Below are positions 33,790 to 44,875 of a stretch of 64,000 bases of DNA, piece after piece (position 1 is the stretch's first letter; every line of letters starts with the position of its first letter). The stretch is from Gracilaria gracilis (lineage: Eukaryota; Rhodophyta; Florideophyceae; Gracilariales; Gracilariaceae). The stretch covers positions 124,001 to 188,000 of the forward strand of contig JARGSG010000194.1 of the NCBI GenBank assembly GCA_030374805.1, in the 5' to 3' direction. Below the pieces are notes generated by a model. The model was not told where the DNA came from and ran no database searches. It saw only the letters and a program-made list of their open reading frames with translations. The translations under genes were made by a program, and so were the position numbers.

Positions 33790-35705
33790 TCACTGAGCGC
33801 TGACGTCAGGACATAGATTGAGCACATCGTCCGTACCCGAATCCATATCATTGTTCAAAAGAAGCGGCGAGAATAACGCGCAGGCGTTGCTGGTACCGTC
33901 GTTGCGAATGTTGGCACACACACCGCCACAATTTCTGGAGCACACGAAAGAGACCTCTAGATCGTTTTGAGAAACACCGAGACGGCTTGGGATGGTGTTT
34001 GACTTGCAAAGTGATGAAGGCGGACAGCTGTAAAAATAGAGAAGCGGCGTCAGTAAACCTGAATCTTGGGGCAGTTTTGGTTAGAAAAGGATACATACCA
34101 TTTGAAAGCATTTGGAAGACCGGTGTCTTCACAGAACTGGTCTCCAGCCCCTTCACACGGATTGCACTCTGCATCGTTCGTTGAGGTATCGGGTTCGCAA
34201 ATGGAGTTACCGCTACCATCTATTCCCGTGCAAATGAAGCAATTCGGACAAACGCACGCGGAGGGGGATGGAGACACCGACGGCAGTGCAGAGCTCGACA
34301 TGGATGGAATTGGAGAGCTCGACATGGATGGAATTGGAGAGCTAGACATGGAGGGCATCGGAGAGCTAGACATCGATGGTATCGGAGAACTCGACATTGA
34401 TGGAATCGGAGAGCTCGACATAGATGGTATAGGGGAGCTCGACATAGATGGAATCGGGGAGCTCGACATCGATGGAATCGGGGATCTCGACATCGATGGA
34501 ATCGGGGAGCTCGACATCGATGGAATCGGAGAGCTGGACATCGATGGAATCGGGGAGCTCGACATAGATGGAATCGGGGAGCTAGACATCGATGGAATCG
34601 GGGAGCTCGACATAGATGGAATCGGAGAGCTCGACATAGATGGAATCGGAGAGCTCGACATGGAGGGCATCGGAGAGCTCGACATCGATGGAATCGGAGA
34701 GCTCGACATAGATGGAATCGGAGAGCTCGACATAGATGGAATCGGAGAGCTCGACATGGAGGGCATCGGAGAGCTCGACATAGAGGGCATCGGAGAGCTC
34801 GACATGGATGGAATGGGGGAGCTCGACATGGATGGAATGGGGGAGCTCGACATAGAGGGCATCGGAGACCTCGACATGGAGGGCATCGGAGACCTCGACA
34901 TGGAGGGCATCGGAGACCTCGACATGGATGGAATCGGGGAGCTCGACATGGATGGAATCGGGGAGCTCGACATAGAGGGCATCGGAGAGCTCGACATAGA
35001 TGGAATCGGGGAGCTCGTCATGGATGGCATCGGGGAGCTCGTCATGGATGGCATAGGGGAGCTCGACGTAGATGGATTTGGTCCGGGACAAATGCACTTA
35101 CGATTACATTTGCAATGGCGGGGGCAAGGCGGTTTCACAGAAATGACATTGCACAAGAATTCAGTTTTGCTTCTTTTCTTGTCACGACCCCATCCGCGAG
35201 AAACGCGGCGACTGCAAGACGGAGTGCCTCCGTAAACTTCCAACCTTTTCCTTCCGCACTTCAAAGAGGCATGTACATACGTGAAGAACTTCTTGCAGCA
35301 CGGAACGTTGGAGAACAATCTAAGAGGGCATGCGATGGTGACCTTGTTCTTCGGCCAGCGTAACTCCTTCTTACATGCTAACCGATGAGGGAGGAGTCTC
35401 CGGATGGCTCTCTCCGCAAGGTGCACATGGACTGCCTTGATGCTGCACCACTTAACTGAGTATGTGACCCGGAGTTTCGATCCTGATATATTAACGGTTA
35501 CTCTGCCCATTCGTTGCTGGCTGCCGACACTAAAAAGGCCAACAGACTTGTGAAACGGCGAATACATGCATTTGTGGAACTTGAGTTGATGAGGAGCATG
35601 CCCATGGTGGTGTGCTGATCCGACGGAGTACCCAGTGGTGAATGCGACTGCTTGGAGGGTGAGCAGAGCGGATAAAACGGTGAACACTGCGAAGTGGTTC
35701 TTCAT
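33790..35705 (-). CDS. Secreted Cys-rich protein with Ser-Pro-Met repeats, two exons
   Basis: The start chosen is ATG 35705, which gives a clean signal peptide (MKNHFAVFTVLSALLTLQAVAF). Exon 1 runs to 34099, a 71-bp intron (GTATGT...TTTTTACAG) spans 34028-34098, and exon 2 ends at TGA 33790-33792, giving about 614 residues. Splicing restores a Cys codon and extends the Cys-rich C-terminus (CCPPSSLCKS, CSRNCGGVCANI, NLCPDVSAQ). Domains: signal; a His-rich and basic Cys-containing region to residue ~205 with KWCS, PCCKKF and CKCNRKCICPGP; 33 repeats of eight residues of the type SSPIPSMS; a second Cys-rich domain (CVCPNCFICTG, CNPCEGAGDQFC). The Pro/Ser linker looks like an extracellular or cell-wall stalk. 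No enzyme motif is visible. Unlike its neighbours the frame is intact. Confidence 0.8.
34028..34098 (-). other. 71-bp spliceosomal intron
   Basis: Donor GTATGT and acceptor ACAG with a pyrimidine-rich tract (CTATTTTTACAG). Without splicing the protein ends soon after residue 535. With splicing the frame runs 79 more codons and gains ten cysteines in a matching style. Confidence 0.8.
34291..35082 (-). repeat. Coding minisatellite, 33 x 24 bp
   Basis: 792 bp divides exactly into 33 units of 24 bp of the type GAGCTCGACATNGATGGAATC (plus strand, 21 of 24 bases shown with gaps omitted). It encodes SSPIPSMS/SSPMPSMS variants on the minus strand. Units differ at a few positions (GAT/GAG, ATC/ATG), and higher-order blocks of variants are visible. 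Because the unit is a multiple of three, frames are open on both strands. Confidence 0.95.
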
Positions 35706-35787
35706 GGCGATATTAAGTGTTGAACAGCGACTCGTTAAGAAATCTGTGAAGGAGAGGAGAATGGTATGCGGAGGGGGCATGGGGAAG

Positions 35788-35797
35788 TACTTATACT
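35788..35797 (-). promoter_or_regulatory. TATA-like box of the secreted protein gene
   Basis: On the minus strand GTATAAGTA lies about 85-90 bases before the ATG at 35705, matching the motif before 3807. Confidence 0.4.
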
Positions 35798-35859
35798 TTG
35801 CGGGAACTGGGCCATTCTCTGTTGTGGTGAAGAAAGTAACCTAAAAGAAACCCTCAATT

Positions 35860-36009
35860 GGAAGAGGTGGCATAGTAACTAGTGTTGGAGAGAACGGAAA
35901 ATGATCATGTGATGTAAATTTTGACGTTTCGCTACCCACGATAATTGATCACGATACGAGAACTTCAGCTGCTACATACTTAGCCAAGAATGTCAGCCAG
36001 GTTTATAAT
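35860..36009. other. Upstream region of the secreted protein gene
   Basis: No gene. It leads into the hairpin-dense tract. Confidence 0.4.
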
Positions 36010-36835
36010 GCAACCTTGCAAGTTCATCTTGCAAGGCATGGAAGGATGGGATACAGTAACTGTCTTCGTTTCTTAGCTCATCAACCTACTTCTTGGGTGT
36101 TGACTTTCTGCATCCTACACCCAATGCCAAGTGCACGCAGCATTTAAGAGATATGGCTTCCCGTAGATTGCATATTCGGCATTTCAGGTCCCATTTCCTC
36201 CCTCGTGGGAATTTGTGGGGGTGCGAAGCGGTGGGTACCCACACTCAACGCACTCACCTTCGAAGCGCATGAACGTGCGCTCTTCCAGACAGAGAGATTC
36301 GTGAAAATGCACGTTTGAGCTTTTGTTCGTTGACAAAGCTCCTTTTCGCTAAGCTCCCGGAGCCGTTTAAGCTCCAGGAGCGGTTTAGGTTGTTGCTACA
36401 AGCTTTAATGGTTGAGAGTTTTGTATGAAATACGTGCATGAGATACGTTGGTTGAATATCTCGTTCAAACATGTAGCGTTTTACCGTGAGAGCGTCTCAC
36501 TGAGACGTTTGTGAATACACCTTAGTCGCAAGGTGATCGTGACGAGCGGTGGCATCGCGAGAGATGCTATTAAAGTTTACGCAATTGACTTGGTAGCGCT
36601 CAATTGCGTACATGCAACCTACGCAGGTTTGAATGCACATTCAAATCATCAGCCACATCATCAGCCACCCATGTCTCGTAGACGTGGGTAGCAGAACCAA
36701 GACACTACATACATAATAAAGATTCAGGGTCTCCACTCTGGAGATCCGGGTGCATCCGTATCTACAGCGGACCTTCTCAGGTGCCCAACCTCTTGCCTGC
36801 ACCTTAGAGCTACTCCCATAGGGAGTAGCTCCCAT
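36010..36835. repeat. Tract of consecutive perfect hairpins
   Basis: At least ten separate short inverted repeats follow one another. The clearest are CCTTGCAAG/CTTGCAAGG (36014-36036), TTGGGTGT/ACACCCAA (36093-36124), GTGGGTACCCAC (36231-36242), AGCGCA/TGCGCT (36264-36281), GAGCTTT/AAAGCTC (36317-36341), GCTCCCGGAGC (36353-36363), GCTCCAGGAGC (36371-36381), CGTCTCACTGAGACG (36493-36507), CACCTT/AAGGTG (36518-36535), ACGCAATTGA/TCAATTGCGT (36579-36609), TTTGAATG/CATTCAAA (36628-36645), ACCCATGTCT/AGACGTGGGT (36667-36689) and GAGCTACTCCC/GGGAGTAGCTC (36807-36831). No long reading frame is present. It could be a structured RNA, remains of foldback elements or a recombination hot spot. Confidence 0.75.
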
Positions 36836-38050
36836 CCTGAACCCGTACGTGCGAAACGCGAACCGCAATGGGCCAACAACGTTCTAGAGTATAGAGAATT
36901 TAAAAGAATTTAGCTCTGTTTAAGATTTGTTAATATGCCCAATGTCCTTAACGTTGTAAATCTTTTCAAATACTAAGCTTGATTCGACCGGTATTTAATG
37001 CTGTTGTGATAAGTATTTGTAGAGAGTGTAAAGAAGAAATGCTTTTCGTTTCAAACTAATAGTAAATGCAAAACGAAGAAACGACAGATAAATGTTTCTT
37101 TCTTGCCTTCTCATATGTTGGGTAGTGAGGTGATATAAACAGACAGTATATCCGAATTTTGGAGAAAGAAAAATAAATCATTTTTAAGGCTGAGCGAAGG
37201 GGGCGATTATTGTGCAGCACTGCTGGAGTGCTTTGGAAACGTGTAAAGCGTTGTTAACGTGTATTACTGCTACTCGCTGTATCAGGGCTTCGAGAAGCTG
37301 CCTTCTCGCAGCGCTAATTAAAAGTTCAGCAATACAATTGAAAGTTTACCATTTCCCGGTCCTCCTCTTCGCGTTCGCCGGCTCGCATATAAACGTATGT
37401 TCAGATGCTGTCGTGGGCGCTACATAGACGGTGACGCTGATGCCTAGATTGCTCGAGGTATTCAAAGTATAAAATGTTTATCTCATGATTGGATAATAGT
37501 CCCAGGCGCCACATTCAACTAATCCTAACGCTTTTACTCATAATCCCACAATTCATATTGATACCCAAGCTATAAGCTTGATCACAATGCTTTGAAATCG
37601 AGTACAGTTAAACTCTGTAACATATCCACCAAAATGGCCTTTTGAACCACCAACAGCAAACGCCTGCTGCGCTAAACTCCAAAAGATCTCCATTTTTCTA
37701 TGAACTATTTCACTTTTATCTTCGCCTTTCGTTGGATCGTCACGAGATTATGTCTGAAGTTTTAAGGTTTCACAAGGGCGTATTTCTGACTACTGTACTG
37801 AGTACCACAGCAAACGGCATAAGGAGAAGACCAACTCTGTCCTCCCCACTCTTCTTCCTCTTCTTCTTTATTATGAGCGCGTACGCTAATTCCCCGTAAC
37901 GCGTGGGTTTGCTGGATACCCCCAACGATCTATAATGCTTCCTAGCGAAAACCTAGCCACTGGCTGCAAATCTGCAACTGTGTTACGCTCACTTAGCGAC
38001 TACCTTGTTTTCTAGAGGATCCATTAAACCTCTAACGTGTTCTCGACTGC
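36836..38050. other. Intergenic region, no gene recognised
   Basis: AT-rich at first. It has another perfect hairpin CGAGAAG/CTTCTCG at 37291-37308. Frames at 37212 and 37642 (71 and 85 codons) show no motif. Confidence 0.45.
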
Positions 38051-38248
38051 GTGAGCATTTCGGTACCGACGTTTATCGCCTTTTCATTCTTTGTCCTTCT
38101 CACCTGCACCATTCGTTCATCCTCTCAAGAGCTCGTCGGCAAAGGGGCACACCCGACAAGTCGCTCTGCACGTTCGACATTGTGCCGTATAAGAGATCAT
38201 GACGGCATTCTTCCATCCAGACCTCCTTTCGTTGGCGAGACTAGATGA
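38051..38248 (+). CDS. Possible short secreted peptide
   Basis: A 65-codon frame whose first 25 residues look like a signal peptide (MSISVPTFIAFSFFVLLTCT). The rest is basic with one Cys. A second frame (38245-38580) overlaps its stop and could be a continuation through a frameshift or intron. Nothing else supports expression, so the call is weak. Confidence 0.2.
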   Translation: MSISVPTFIAFSFFVLLTCTIRSSSQELVGKGAHPTSRSARSTLCRIRDHDGILPSRPPFVGETR

Positions 38249-39353
38249 GAGAACAGCCAGTGGCTTCACATCGTTCTCCGCCCCTAGGTAAATGCGTCGT
38301 AAATTCTCCAAAGGAAACCCCTGGAAAAACCCCTCACACGGTTGCCTCCGTAGGAGTGATCACTCTATGTAGAGGGAAAGTCAGGGAAACAACGGTAGGA
38401 TCGTTCTTCGGTGATCGGCTTGCGGCCTGCTGCGTCCGTGCAGCTAGCCGGGGGCCTTTTAGCGACGTACCACCCAGGTCAGTGATGGCGATCGGCAAGC
38501 TGACCGATCGCGTGGCCGAGTATAGCGACATTCCCTGTCCGGAGAGGCGACCGGTGCGCCGGCTGCCCATGCGAGTTTAAGGACATCCCGAGTCCGCCTG
38601 ATGGATCCATTCGGTTCACGGATCGGGGCCGCGTTGGCGCCCAATCTGCTATCCAGCTGCACCACGGGGAGGCGGAATCCATCGCAGCCCTCCCCACTCT
38701 AATCGCGGTTCTTCAGCAAACGGATTCCTTCACTACCAAACCCACTCACGGGAGCAGGAGTCAAAATCAATTCGACTTTTTAATTCAAGGACAATATCGG
38801 TCTCAAAGGACCAACTAGTTCAAGATCCATTCGAATAACACAACTCTACCGGTCGCTTCACCTACTACCCGTATGAGAAATGCACCCAAATATACGTTCT
38901 TCAACGTCGTTTCGAAAATATCCTTTTCCAGGGAGTTTATGAATACTTGAGTGGTGTTTTTATATTCAAATTACGATTTCATGAGTTGAGAGTTGAGGTT
39001 AACTACTACATTTTTTTTTGGTGTTCTCCAAATCATGAAAATTAATGCTCTAGTAGCATGCCTGTGTGTTTGGTGAGACAAAAATGTAAAAAGCTAAGGT
39101 ACCAACTCATGCATCAGTAATAGAACTTCTTCAAGATGCATTTAGTTATGACGCTTGCCAATATACATTCACGGTAGCATTCGATCATTTTACAGCCTAT
39201 CAAATGTCTGGCAAGAGCTCTGATCTAAAGCTTAAAAACTTCGAGGTGAAGCATTATTAAAAAGACTTCTTCACTCGGCAATAGCCTCATCAACTGGTTT
39301 CCTATTCTCTGAAATTGATCAGTCCCTAGCTTTGAAACGAGTTCGAACCCTTC
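38249..39353. other. GC-richer block then AT-rich spacer, no gene recognised
   Basis: 38300-38700 is clearly richer in GC than its surroundings and has a perfect inverted repeat GCGATCGG/CCGATCGC near 38488-38511. A 112-codon plus frame shows no motif. From 38750 to 39350 the sequence is AT-rich and featureless. Confidence 0.4.
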
Positions 39354-39374
39354 TTGCAACTGTGGTATCGAATC

Positions 39375-40367
39375 ATGAGCTCTTATCCAGGAAGTTCCTC
39401 CGGAGGCGATGGCAGGAGACCTCCCAGGGCTGGAAAGGACTTCGGGATCGCCAAAGGAGGCGCGGATAAAAAGTCAAACCAACGTCAAAGGCATAGACGA
39501 AATCAGTCATCCGACCTGGTGGTAATGACTCCAGCAGGCCCTGTAGTGCTCGCAGCTGGAAACCAGCCATGGGTGCCTCCAGACGCTGCTATGTTGAACG
39601 AGGGTGCACTTTTGTGTCAGAGTTTGGGCGGTGCTGCATCTCAAGGTACAATGCCGAGTTCGGCGCACACATGGGCACCGGCTGAGCCACATTCTGCTTC
39701 CGCGCTTGCTGCTGCAGGGGCAGTTGGAGCTCAGGCTGCAGCCGTGGTGGGAAGTTCTGTTCGGGCAGCTGTACCTCCATCCAATGCCCGTCGTTCGATT
39801 TTTTTGAGATCTCTAGATGAGGGACTTTCAATTTCGTTAGTCAAATGTCCGTACTGCCAAAGAGATTATGAGAGTAAGGGGTCTCTGTCAGCACATGTGA
39901 GGGAGCGTCACGATGAGGGCAATATTCGTCATTGCTATGAATGCAGGTTCACAGCTACTGATAACGCGAGCTTCCGGGCCCATCGACGCGATCACGTCGC
40001 TCCCAGTACCTGTGAGCTTTGCGGCTTGAATGTGCCCTCATCCCAATACTTGGATCATATAGGTACTTGTAGAAATAGAGTCAGGGCTCAGGCGGCTGTC
40101 GTTCCGGGTACCAGTTCTCGAGCAGCTGCCCCTACATCCAATGCGGGGGTTTCGAGTCTGAGTTCACCAAGTGGAGGCCTTCCAAATTCGTCAATGACAT
40201 GCCCGTACTGTGGAAGACGTTTTCGGCATAAAAGGACGGTTGCGACACATGTGAGGGATCATCACGACGACGGAGGCGTTCGTCATTGCCACGAATGCCG
40301 GTTCACAACTACTGATGAGGCAAGCTACCGGGCTCATCGACGCACCCACTACGCTCGGCGTACCTAG
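39375..40367 (+). CDS. C2H2 zinc-finger protein with an internally duplicated finger module
   Basis: The start chosen is ATG 39375 (MSSYPGSSS); an ATG seven codons upstream is also in frame. The N-terminal ~155 residues are Gly, Ala, Ser and Arg rich. Module 1 has three zinc motifs: CPYCQRDYESKGSLSAHVRERH, a second with HCYECRF and HRRDH, and a CxxC-HxxxC type (CELCGLNVPSSQY...HIGTC). After a linker of ~40 residues module 2 repeats the first two (CPYCGRRF...HVRDHH and HCHECRF...HRRTH). TAG at 40365-40367 ends the frame exactly where the third motif should start, yet the codons beyond (to TGA at 40440-40442) still read WCGLEFPSSKYWEHIAVC. The stop is probably a recent nonsense change. A nucleic-acid binding role is likely; a transposon origin is possible. 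Confidence 0.7.
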   Translation: MSSYPGSSSGGDGRRPPRAGKDFGIAKGGADKKSNQRQRHRRNQSSDLVVMTPAGPVVLAAGNQPWVPPDAAMLNEGALLCQSLGGAASQGTMPSSAHTWAPAEPHSASALAAAGAVGAQAAAVVGSSVRAAVPPSNARRSIFLRSLDEGLSISLVKCPYCQRDYESKGSLSAHVRERHDEGNIRHCYECRFTATDNASFRAHRRDHVAPSTCELCGLNVPSSQYLDHIGTCRNRVRAQAAVVPGTSSRAAAPTSNAGVSSLSSPSGGLPNSSMTCPYCGRRFRHKRTVATHVRDHHDDGGVRHCHECRFTTTDEASYRAHRRTHYARRT

Positions 40368-40442
40368 TGGTGCGGATTAGAATTTCCATCATCCAAATAT
40401 TGGGAGCATATAGCGGTTTGTAGGATCTTCTACAAAAGATGA

Positions 40443-42539
40443 GAAGTCAAATATGGTATCCCTGTTTGGCTAAGAAGTGCTGGTCATTAGAAATAGAAAG
40501 GAAGGAAACCATTCAAGTAAACTGATCGCAAATCGCAAGCTCTATTTAATTATTGTTCGCCTATACGACGCTTGTAGCGTAAGATCTTTAATGTCTGGAC
40601 AGGGAGGGAGTGTGAATGCCTATAAGGTATATACACAATGCGTAAGAGAATAACTCTTCGCATCCAGCGGTCTCCACTAGAGACAAGCTGTTCCCACGGT
40701 CTCCACCCAATATTGCAGGGCGGGTGGGTGGCTTTTGAAATCGTAACAAGCTAAGCGCGGGGATGGAGATGCTGTTAGCTGTTCGCGTGATGGTTCTCAC
40801 CGTAGGCAGATCAGGAACCTGTTGATCGGCTCGCGCGACGAGCACAACAGAACATCTTGCGCTTGGGCGCTTGCTACAGGTTAAATAAATATACTTCTGC
40901 GTGTCCTGGAAATGCCAGTCTGTTTACAGCTATTCTATGGCTTCACGCGGTGCCACATCCTACGAACCACATTCAGTTGGGAACTGTAATCAAAATTGCA
41001 CGGTCCAACTTCCTTGTTCACTTCGTCGACAACTCAGAGTACTATGTAGCGCTACATTCCTGGCGGTAATATCGAAAAGTGAAACGCCAATAGAATAGCC
41101 AACTGTAAAAATATGTGGAATGCTCTTCATGTCACGATGCTGCGGCCTTCATCGTGTTAGATAAAAGGGTAAAGATGGGGTTTAGAGGATCGCGCTTTGG
41201 GGGGAAAGCTTGTGTAGTTGTTATAGAAAGGTTCAAATGGGGAACTGCACGCCCTGTGTCATGAGAGAGCATAAAGCTACTAGCTCAACTATTTTTCAAT
41301 TGTTTTGGTATATGAAGTAGTTTTCGTCATGACTTTGGGAGATGTGCAGGGAATGTAATGGTGTATTCGATTTGTTCAACACCTACATCAAGTTTTGGAT
41401 CTCCATTTTACCACAGACAAGCTATTTCCTCGTCGGAAGTACTCGATCAAAATTGACGACACTACTGAGCTGCGCTGGATGAACATCAGATGGATCGAAA
41501 TGGAATGCAAGAAAGGAGCAAGCAGGCGTCCTTTAAAATGTTACATTGCCTAATACTATGTGGTGGATGAATTCTGACCTTCCCGTTATCTGCCTTGGGT
41601 AGAAAGATATCAGAGCTTTGCGAAGTAAACTTCTCAAAGTTAAAAAAACGCGAAGCTCCAGTGCAAAAAAAGATAGTAAAATAGGAGTTTGTTATTAAAA
41701 AAAGTTACCTTCAATTTCAAACAGCTTCTCAAATACTGAAGAAGGAACAATTTTAAAAATACAGATAATACGTCCAACTGCGAAAGGCTTTTTAATTAGA
41801 CTTAACTCTTCGGAGAAACCCAATGCGTTGCATGTTTGAATAAAAACAAATACAAGGTATTGCGAAGGTCTTTTGAAAAAATTTCTAAGATGCAGTAGTT
41901 ATTTTTCATTTATTGGCGCAAGTAGTGTATTTTGGTACCAATGTTAAAGAAGAGTTGCGCTTATGAGTTTGACAGCATTAAATTGGATGTGTACTACAGA
42001 AAATCTTTAGATAAGCCCATCCAAGGTTGGTTTTTTCTTTGAATTTTAATTTGTTGGAATAATAGTGATATAATGAAGAGTTCATATCCGAAAAGGAACA
42101 AAAATGCTCCGTGTGACACTGCGCATTGTTTTATATTTTTCTATTTCGCCGTTTTACTTTCTGTCAAGAAAAAAAGGGTGATTTAAATATAAGCGGTACA
42201 TTCCAGGAGTGGACCAAAAGGCGAGATTGAACTGCCAAAAAGCAGCTTGTTGCTGCTTTAAAATATGTTTTGCTTTAAGAAAAATAGTCGATTAGCTCTT
42301 AATTAGCTCAGCTCGTTTGTTAGTAGGAGCTTCACTATCAGGGTGTACTGTAGTCCCGAAGTTTAAATCAAATAGTTCCACTCATCCTAGTTTATTGTCA
42401 CTAGCTGCTACTTATGCATTGTTGGCTTCCAGCCACTAAGTCACACAAATGCACAAACTTTTGCATTTTGGGTGCTTTGTTGCAGCCCGTTTGAACGTTT
42501 AGCTAAACCCGTCTAGCTACTTGTGTTGTACAAAATTAT
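40443..42539. other. AT-rich intergenic region
   Basis: No gene recognised. One perfect hairpin AAAGCAGC/GCTGCTTT lies near 42238-42260. Confidence 0.45.
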
Positions 42540-43045
42540 ATCACAAATTCTTGCACCAAAAAGTTCCACTAGGTCGTGTAAATCTCTCCACACTTTCTAT
42601 TGTTCCAAACGCACCAGATCAAGTTCAACCATTTCGCAGAGACGGCTTTATTGCTTCTTGTTGTGGTACTTTGTGAAAATATCTGCCGCAATATATACAC
42701 TCTTGCGATACAAGATTTTAACCAGTCCACGTTCCACTGCATCTCATGCCAGAATATATTTCAATTTTAAGTGCTTTGTCTTCTTGTTGACAACTTCTAT
42801 ATAACTTACTGCAATCATTTCTTGATTACCATCATAAAAAAAACTACATACTCATATAAACCAAGCGGTTTGTTCACCAGTCTTATCATCTAACCCTTTC
42901 TTGAACTGCAAAAGTCAAAACCACCTAAACAGCTTCCAACAACTTTTTGTTTCTTACTTCGCCACGATATAGCCACCAGTATACGTGAATAGAAACCCAC
43001 TCGCAGATTTCCTGTCGTCCCATTCCCCCACAAAGTCGGCATCTC
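42540..43045 (-). pseudogene. Copia-type RNase H relic
   Basis: Minus-strand frames give DADFVGEWDDRKSASGFLF, typical of the Copia RNase H start. After a gap and stops come KTKHLKLKY, DAVERGLVKI, AADIFTK and LCEMVELDL, matching the usual TKHIDIKYH...VERG...ADIxTK...L order. Several stops and shifts. No Copia reverse transcriptase, integrase or LTR was found next to it. Confidence 0.65.
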
Positions 43046-43225
43046 AAGTTTTAACTAATCCACGACATGATTAAAATTATATACAATTGCAGTGCGTCTT
43101 ATACTGTAAAACGACAGTCATTTTCAGTGTGCTCATCAAATTTATAGTAAGCAGGGCCATTCCAGCGTCTGGAATTAATCTACTAGATGGTTTGTAGAAA
43201 CCCGTAGAACTCTCTATCTCACAAA

Positions 43226-43701
43226 TACCGATGACATGTAGGGTCCATCTGATAAAGCGAGCATGTGAGAGCCCAAGCTAAAGATGAAAAAGACACAACC
43301 AATATGTTTCCGGGGCACCTAAAACCATCAAGCACAAAGGGCGGGGCAACTGGTCTATACTCTGTAGGTGTACAATAGTAAACCTCAACGCGCGGTAAAA
43401 CATATATAGTAGTAGAGTATCAAGTAATCAAAATGGCATAGTTACTGTTTTATTAGTGCCTGACTTCATACTACCCAAAAGACAAGGCCAAATGCACCAC
43501 AAGATAAAAAAAGGTGCCCTGACGCCGATCTACCGGGAAATCATCGGCGACCCCAGTAATCTAACGTCATAAACCACCAATATAAAACTAAACTAAATTA
43601 AAAGTTATAAAAAAGAGATTACCAATGGCTTTCAGTCCAGGTAAAGAAACATACAGGAAGAAGCATGTGGCACCAACACAATGCAGTTTTATTGTACTAC
43701 A
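43226..43701 (-). repeat. Decayed LTR related to the solo LTR at 9976
   Basis: On the minus strand it starts TGTAGTACAAT and shares GTTGGTGCCAC, AGATCGGCGTC, AAGTCAGGCAC, TTTTACCGCGCGT, TTGCCCCGCC and ATCGGTATTTGT in the same order as 9976-10483. Substitutions and small indels are many. No exact target duplication was found. Confidence 0.75.
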
Positions 43702-43862
43702 CTTCTTGGCTCTTCTGGGTAATGTTTTATCCGCTCTTGGTCGTACAAAAACTCTCAATGAGCTTTGAAATTTTTCATTTCTTTGTTTTAGCTCTTCATA
43801 TACTACATTTTCTCTCTTTGGATTCAATTTCTTGATCACGTTTTTTCAAGTAACGACTTCCT

Positions 43863-44714
43863 TGAAGGAAAACACTCCTTGGATGCGATTTGAGGTACTT
43901 AGTTAATTTCCGCATCATGCCTTAGTAGTTATATATAAGCTACACCGCTATTAGCGTGTCGCTTTGCGGAGGTAATTTGCACACATATACACGTGGATTT
44001 CATGGCTCGAGCCACCGCTTAGCGGGTGTGAAGAGCACACGTGTAGCACGGATATGCCAGAGGCAGTGCACCCAGCATTGCTGTATTTACTTAGATAGTT
44101 TATAGATTATTTTGCCCGGCGCGCCCACTCTCAGTGGTGCGCCGAGCTCAGTACTTAGAGGGTTGAGCACCGCTCCCCCAAGTAAATTGCCCCTTGCCAA
44201 GCAAGGGCTTCTGGCTCTAACTATTACGCCTTCGCGGATTGTTTACCTCCAAGTGGAGTGACGACCGTGTTGTTTACGTATAGTTACCCACCGTTGCGGC
44301 GCTCAGATATAACCACTATTTGTTTGTCTCGTTCCGGCCCATTGTCGTATACTCGCCCCTGTATTGGGTTTGCTTTATTTTTTCTTTCTTTTCTCCACTC
44401 TGGTGGTTCGCTTTCTCCTCTTTTTGGGTTTGCCTTTTTGCCCTGTTCGCAGTGGCTTGTCTCCGAAACCTTGTCGTTGCCGTGCTACTCTCTTTCGAGG
44501 ACTCATTTCGTGACCGTGTGGACACGTGGATTTCTACCGACTACTAATCAGCCTCACGCTCCGACGCTTTTCGTTGTGGTTTGACCTCGGATTTACGCCC
44601 GGCTTAGCTGTGTCATTCCCTGAGTGCTCCGTTCGCTGGGCTGTCCTGTCGAGGAGAAGATTTCCGAACGTCTTCGTAAGCCTGCGCTTTTCCCGCCAAA
44701 GGCGTTGCTCCACA
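43863..44714 (+). repeat. 5' LTR of element 2
   Basis: 852 bp, TGAAGG...CTCCACA, homologous to the 3' LTR and to both LTRs of element 1. Confidence 0.92.
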
Positions 44715-44716
44715 AG

Positions 44717-44734
44717 TGGTCTCCCGACTTAGAA
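44717..44734 (+). other. Putative primer binding site of element 2
   Basis: TGGTCTCCCGACTTAGAA starts two bases after the 5' LTR, as in element 1. The primer tRNA is not identified. Confidence 0.5.
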
Positions 44735-44875
44735 ACGATTAGTCCTTGTCGGAAGATTCACTCGTGAATTCACTCGTTGCGAGGTTAGTCCTTTTGCCCT
44801 TGTCTCCATTTGGAAGTTCACTGGAAGTCCCAGCCAATTGGCTGTCGATTATCCTGTTGTACGGTTGTTCTTTTC

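Noticed and set aside
34582-35097. 171-codon minus-strand repeat frame
   Set aside because: Out-of-frame reading of the same minisatellite.
34066-35235. 389-codon plus-strand frame of G-I-G-E-L-D-I-D repeats
   Set aside because: It is the antisense reading of the 24-bp minisatellite. Any array with a unit divisible by three stays open in several frames, and the minus strand has the signal peptide, Cys domains and intron.
36010-36835. CRISPR-like repeat array
   Set aside because: The hairpins differ in sequence and spacing; there are no constant repeats and no cas genes, and the DNA is eukaryotic.
38245-38580. 112-codon plus frame in the GC-rich block
   Set aside because: No motif, no homologue in the window, and long frames are expected where GC is high.
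39331-39350. tRNA T-loop-like GAGTTCGAACCC
   Set aside because: No stem pairing and no acceptor or anticodon arms around it.
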